Part shown: positions 6,848 to 9,692 of the stretch, piece after piece
Numbering within the stretch: position 1 is the stretch's first letter
Layout of the letters: every line of letters starts with the position of its first letter
Assembly: GCA_903890595.1 (NCBI GenBank)
Contig: CAITBU010000227.1
Span: forward strand, 1 to 9,692
DNA from: an uncultured Holophagaceae bacterium
GTDB lineage: Bacteria; Acidobacteriota; Holophagae; Holophagales; Holophagaceae
DNA length: 9,692 nt
Reading direction: 5' to 3'
Translations under genes and position numbers: made by a program
The notes under the pieces: generated by a model
Told to the model about the DNA's origin: nothing
The model's database searches: none
What the model saw: only the letters and a program-made list of their open reading frames with translations

Positions 6848-7281
6848 CAGCAGCACCCCCTGATTTCGATCTTGTTTACCCGCCCCTGGTGCCGGCCACC
6901 TTCAAAAGGTGTATCCAGGAAGATTTTCAGGTAGGATTCTGCAAGGAGCGGTTCCGTCAACCGCTGGCCGAAAGCGATGGCGTTTGCGTCATTGTGCTGT
7001 CTGGCCAGCGCTGCGTGATCCTGGGAAGTCACCAGTGCGCAGCGGATGCCAGCGTGGCGATTGGCCGCCATGCTGATCCCAATGCCGGACCCGCAGACCA
7101 GAACCAGACGATCCCAGCGGTCCCTGCCCTCCGCCGCCCGGTGCGCGAAATCTGGATAGTCCACTGAGCCTGCTCCATCCGTCCCAAAGTCAACCACCTC
7201 GTGCCCATGCTCTAAGGCCCAGGCCTTGAGCCGCTCTTTCAGGTCAAACCCCGCATGATCGCTTGCAAATCCGAGCTTCAT
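6847..7281 (-). CDS. rpiB: Ribose-5-phosphate isomerase B
   Basis: This RpiB/LacAB-family enzyme interconverts ribose 5-phosphate and ribulose 5-phosphate in the non-oxidative pentose phosphate pathway. The 144-residue product is full length. Landmarks are GFASDHAGFDLK (residues 4-15, with D8 and H9), VDYPDFA (40-46), the active-site cysteine C63 in CGSGIGISMAANR (63-75), RCALVTSQDHAALARQHNDAN (within 80-100) and GGRHQGRVNKI (128-138) with phosphate-binding arginines. A single active-site Cys in CGSG fits RpiB; allose-phosphate isomerase activity, seen in some relatives, cannot be excluded. It is the first of the leftward genes and is preceded by a good ribosome binding site. Its GC content is visibly lower than its neighbours: I count 218 G/C in 6901-7260, about 61%, against 75% in a 60-bp sample of rph. 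Confidence 0.95.
   Translation of the reverse strand: MKLGFASDHAGFDLKERLKAWALEHGHEVVDFGTDGAGSVDYPDFAHRAAEGRDRWDRLVLVCGSGIGISMAANRHAGIRCALVTSQDHAALARQHNDANAIAFGQRLTEPLLAESYLKIFLDTPFEGGRHQGRVNKIEIRGCC
6854..6860 (-). promoter_or_regulatory. Ribosome binding site of rph
   Basis: GGGGGTG on the minus strand, 6 nt before the ATG at 6847, is a purine-rich Shine-Dalgarno-like site. It lies in the last codons of rpiB (Gly-Cys-Cys-stop). Its last three bases are the alternative GTG start, which argues against using that GTG. Confidence 0.6.
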
Positions 7282-7325
7282 TGTCCAGCCTCCCCGTCCC
7301 CAGCCTACCGCCGCGGGACCCGTTC
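7282..7325. promoter_or_regulatory. 44-bp divergent intergenic region
   Basis: This is the only space between rpiB (leftward) and the SNF2 gene (rightward). It holds the rpiB ribosome binding site but is too short for two complete promoters, so promoter elements must extend into one or both coding regions. I find no clear sigma-70-type -35/-10 pair on either strand. Confidence refers to the region being the divergent control region, not to any specific site. Confidence 0.4.
7289..7295 (-). promoter_or_regulatory. Ribosome binding site of rpiB
   Basis: GGGGAGG on the minus strand, 7 nt before the ATG at 7281, is a strong Shine-Dalgarno sequence and fixes the rpiB start. Confidence 0.8.
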
Positions 7326-9692
7326 ATGCTGAATCCGTTCCTCCAGTACCGACCCCAGGATCGGGGCTTCCTCCTCTGCATGCCCGAGGCCGTGGACGCC
7401 GCCGAGTGGCTCCGCGCCCTGCGGAACCTGCCGGGTGACCTCCAGGGCCGTGAGCGCCTGACCCCGGCCAAGGCCCAGATCTTCCTGGCGGATGGCTCCC
7501 TGGTGGAGATGCACGCTGTGCCCCTGCGCTGGCAGCGGGCCTACTCCTGGCTGTCCTCCCTGGCCCTGCGCCCAGGCAACGCCGGCCCCACCCTCCGCTA
7601 CTGGACCGCAGCCCTCCGCCTGCTGCAGTCCCTGGTGGTCCGGGGCGCCCTGCTGCCCCAGCTCGACACCCGCAGCAACCCCTGGCGCGCCCGCTGGGGC
7701 GTGAGCCTCACCAGCCCCTCCGACCGCGCTGTCCTGAGGCAGCTGGCGGAGGCCATGCCCCCGGCGGCATTGGCCTTCCCGGAGAACGACACCTGGGCCT
7801 TCACCAAGACCGTGCTGCTGGGTGACCTGGATGCCTTTGACATCGAGGACGACCAGGCCCTGCCCCCCTCGGCGGATGCCGTGCTGACCGCCTTCCTGGA
7901 GGACGGCGCCGACTTCGTCATGCGCTTCGTGGCCGGGGGCCTCCGGGCCGGGGACGATCCCCGCCTGGCCCTGGTCCACCGCCTGCGGGGCCACAAGCGG
8001 GACCGCCTGCCCTGGGACGAGCGCATCATGGTGGCCCTCTCCCATCAGCTGCCCGAGTTCCCCACCACCGGCATCACCGAGCGCACCCTGGGCGAGCAGC
8101 TCACCCAGTGGAGCGAAGGCGCCCGGCCCCAGTGGCTGCGCCCCAGCCTGCGCCTGGAAGCGCCCCCTGTGCCGGCCGTCGCCCAGGCCGTGCAGGATGC
8201 GGATCGCCTGACTGAGGAGGGCTGGCTGCTCAAGGTCGGCCTGGAGACCGAGGCTGGCTCCGCCATCGGCGTGGCCCAGCTGTGGGAGCCCTCCACCGAA
8301 CCCGACGTCCTGCAGGCCCGCCAGGCCCTGCTGCGGGGTCTGGCCCGCGCCGTCCCCTTCTTCCCGGCCCTGGAGCGGGCCCTCTCCGGCCAGAAGCCCG
8401 AGGACCTGCTGCTGCGGCCCACCGAGGCCTGGGGCTTCCTCACCCGGGGCGCGGCCCAGCTGAAGGAAGCCGGCTTCCTGGTGCACATCCCGGAGGACCT
8501 GGCGGACTTCGGCGGGGCCAAGCGGCTCCGTGCCAAGGTGCGCCTGGGCGCCCGGGACGTGGCCGAGTCAACCCCCACCGCTCAGGCGGGCCTGGAGGGC
8601 AGCGTCAGCGCCGACTGGTCCCTGATGCTGGGCGATGAGGCCCTGAGCGTCGAGGACTTCGCCCAGATGGTCAGCCTCAAGCACCCGCTGGTGGCCTGGA
8701 AGGGCAAGTGGGTGGCCCTGGACCCTGAGACCCTCAAGCAGATCAACTCCGTCATGCAGGCCAGCCGGGGCGCCGGCTTTGAGAGCATGACCAAGGGCGA
8801 GGCCCTGGCCGCGGCCCTCACGGGCACGGCCCGCATCCCCGGTGTGAGCGAGGCCATCGAGGTGGAGGTCGCCGGCGACTTCGGCGCCGCCCTGGAGGAC
8901 CTGAAGATCCTGCCGGACAAGCCCATCGTCCAGCCCGCCAGCTTCCGGGGCCAGCTGCGCCCCTACCAGCTGCGCGGCCTGGCTTGGCTGGAGGGCCTGG
9001 CCCGCCTGGGCCTGGGCGGCATCCTGGCGGACGACATGGGCCTGGGCAAGACCATCGAGGTGCTGGCTCTGCTGCTGCACCGCCAGACCCAGAGCCCGAA
9101 CGTCGGCCCGCCCACCCTGTTGGTCTGCCCCACTTCGCTGCTGGGCAACTGGGAGCGGGAGCTGGCCAAGTTTGCCCCCACCCTGCCGGTCTTCGTCCAC
9201 CACGGCAACAACCGGGACCGCCTGCCGGCCCACTTCCGCCCCCACACCCTGGTACTCACCACCTACGGCGTGGTGCGCCGCGAGGAGGACACCTTCGGCG
9301 GCCGCGTCTGGGGCATGGTGGTGGTGGACGAGGCCCAGGCCATCAAGAATGCGGGCTCAGCCCAGGCCAAGGCCATCCGCAAGCTGCGGGGCGCCAGCCG
9401 CCTGGCCCTCACGGGCACGCCCATCGAGAACCGCCTCACGGAGCTGTGGGCCATCATGAGCGCCGCCCTACCGGGCTACCTGGGTAACGAGACCCAGTTC
9501 AAGGAGCGCTTCGCCGCACCCATCGAGAAGTACCGCGATCCCGACGCCGCCACGGAGCTGCGCAAGCGCATCGGGCCCTTCATCCTGCGCCGCCTCAAGA
9601 GCGACAAGGCCATCATCCAGGACCTGCCAGAGAAGCACGAGATGAAGGTCTTCACCACCCTCAGCCGCGAGCAGGCCCAGCTCTATCAGGCC
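7326..9692 (+). CDS. SNF2-family DEAD/DEAH-type helicase (3' end outside window)
   Basis: The frame stays open for 789 codons to the window edge, so the gene is incomplete. The product is a SWI2/SNF2 ATP-dependent DNA translocase of the bacterial HepA/RapA-like superfamily. The ATPase core begins about residue 540: RPYQLRGLAWL (545-555), Walker A DDMGLGKT (569-576, K575), motif Ia VCPTSLLGNW (600-609), Walker B DEAQ (668-671), motif III LTGTPIEN (695-702) and FILRRLKSDK (752-761). The second RecA-like lobe lies beyond the window. The roughly 540-residue N-terminal part looks like the SNF2-associated region of bacterial proteins (DUF3670-like around 440-475, VEDFAQMVSLKHPLV...W). No SWIM zinc motif is seen. 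The ATG at 7326 has only a weak GGGA upstream; an in-frame TTG at 7281-7283 is possible but less likely. Role in transcription recycling, repair or defence cannot be decided from this part. Confidence 0.92.
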   Translation, partial: MLNPFLQYRPQDRGFLLCMPEAVDAAEWLRALRNLPGDLQGRERLTPAKAQIFLADGSLVEMHAVPLRWQRAYSWLSSLALRPGNAGPTLRYWTAALRLLQSLVVRGALLPQLDTRSNPWRARWGVSLTSPSDRAVLRQLAEAMPPAALAFPENDTWAFTKTVLLGDLDAFDIEDDQALPPSADAVLTAFLEDGADFVMRFVAGGLRAGDDPRLALVHRLRGHKRDRLPWDERIMVALSHQLPEFPTTGITERTLGEQLTQWSEGARPQWLRPSLRLEAPPVPAVAQAVQDADRLTEEGWLLKVGLETEAGSAIGVAQLWEPSTEPDVLQARQALLRGLARAVPFFPALERALSGQKPEDLLLRPTEAWGFLTRGAAQLKEAGFLVHIPEDLADFGGAKRLRAKVRLGARDVAESTPTAQAGLEGSVSADWSLMLGDEALSVEDFAQMVSLKHPLVAWKGKWVALDPETLKQINSVMQASRGAGFESMTKGEALAAALTGTARIPGVSEAIEVEVAGDFGAALEDLKILPDKPIVQPASFRGQLRPYQLRGLAWLEGLARLGLGGILADDMGLGKTIEVLALLLHRQTQSPNVGPPTLLVCPTSLLGNWERELAKFAPTLPVFVHHGNNRDRLPAHFRPHTLVLTTYGVVRREEDTFGGRVWGMVVVDEAQAIKNAGSAQAKAIRKLRGASRLALTGTPIENRLTELWAIMSAALPGYLGNETQFKERFAAPIEKYRDPDAATELRKRIGPFILRRLKSDKAIIQDLPEKHEMKVFTTLSREQAQLYQA

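Noticed and set aside
3405..6863. A 1152-codon open frame on the plus strand, antisense to the patatin gene and rph
   Set aside because: Its product is a low-complexity mix of Gly, Leu, Gln, Glu, Pro and Ala with no domain. It lies opposite two genes with clear catalytic motifs. Long stop-free antisense frames are expected at this GC content.
7305..8486. A 393-codon minus-strand open frame antisense to the SNF2 gene
   Set aside because: The translation is Gln/Gly-rich without motifs, while the plus-strand frame continues directly into a complete set of SNF2 motifs I-III.

Overview
The window is GC-rich bacterial chromosome carrying mostly housekeeping genes. Five genes run leftward (minus strand). 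One large, incomplete gene runs rightward off the right edge. The high GC, split glycine decarboxylase, outer-membrane patatin autotransporter and intergenic repeat words suggest a Gram-negative bacterium. Acidobacteriota of the Holophaga/Geothrix type is my tentative guess, made from impression only. No rRNA, tRNA, CRISPR array, transposase or phage gene is visible.

Layout, left to right. Bases 1-454 are non-coding and full of repeats: a 30-bp perfect inverted repeat (82-111 / 169-198) nested inside a second, imperfect one (41-58 / 224-241), plus short runs of 9-bp words. Then come gcvPB (455-1984) and gcvPA (1987-3348), the two subunits of glycine decarboxylase. Next is a 907-residue patatin-like phospholipase with a signal peptide, POTRA-like repeats and a C-terminal beta-barrel (3411-6134). 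After it lie rph (RNase PH, 6131-6847) and rpiB (ribose-5-phosphate isomerase B, 6847-7281). A 44-bp gap separates rpiB from a divergent SNF2-family helicase/ATPase gene (7326 to the window end, no stop reached).

Read in their own direction, the leftward genes are rpiB > rph > patatin > gcvPA > gcvPB. The first three overlap by 1 nt (TGATG) and 4 nt (GTGA), so they are probably translationally coupled. gcvPA follows after 62 nt and gcvPB 2 nt after gcvPA, with its ribosome binding site inside the last gcvPA codons. One long transcript is plausible, but the functions are unrelated: pentose phosphate metabolism, tRNA 3'-end processing, outer-membrane or secreted lipolysis, and glycine cleavage. 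Genes for the partner proteins GcvT, GcvH and Lpd are not in the window.

I found no clear undescribed multi-gene system. The best candidates for a second look are the extended patatin autotransporter, which appears to carry three POTRA-like units, and the nested palindromic, 9-bp-periodic intergenic element at the left end.
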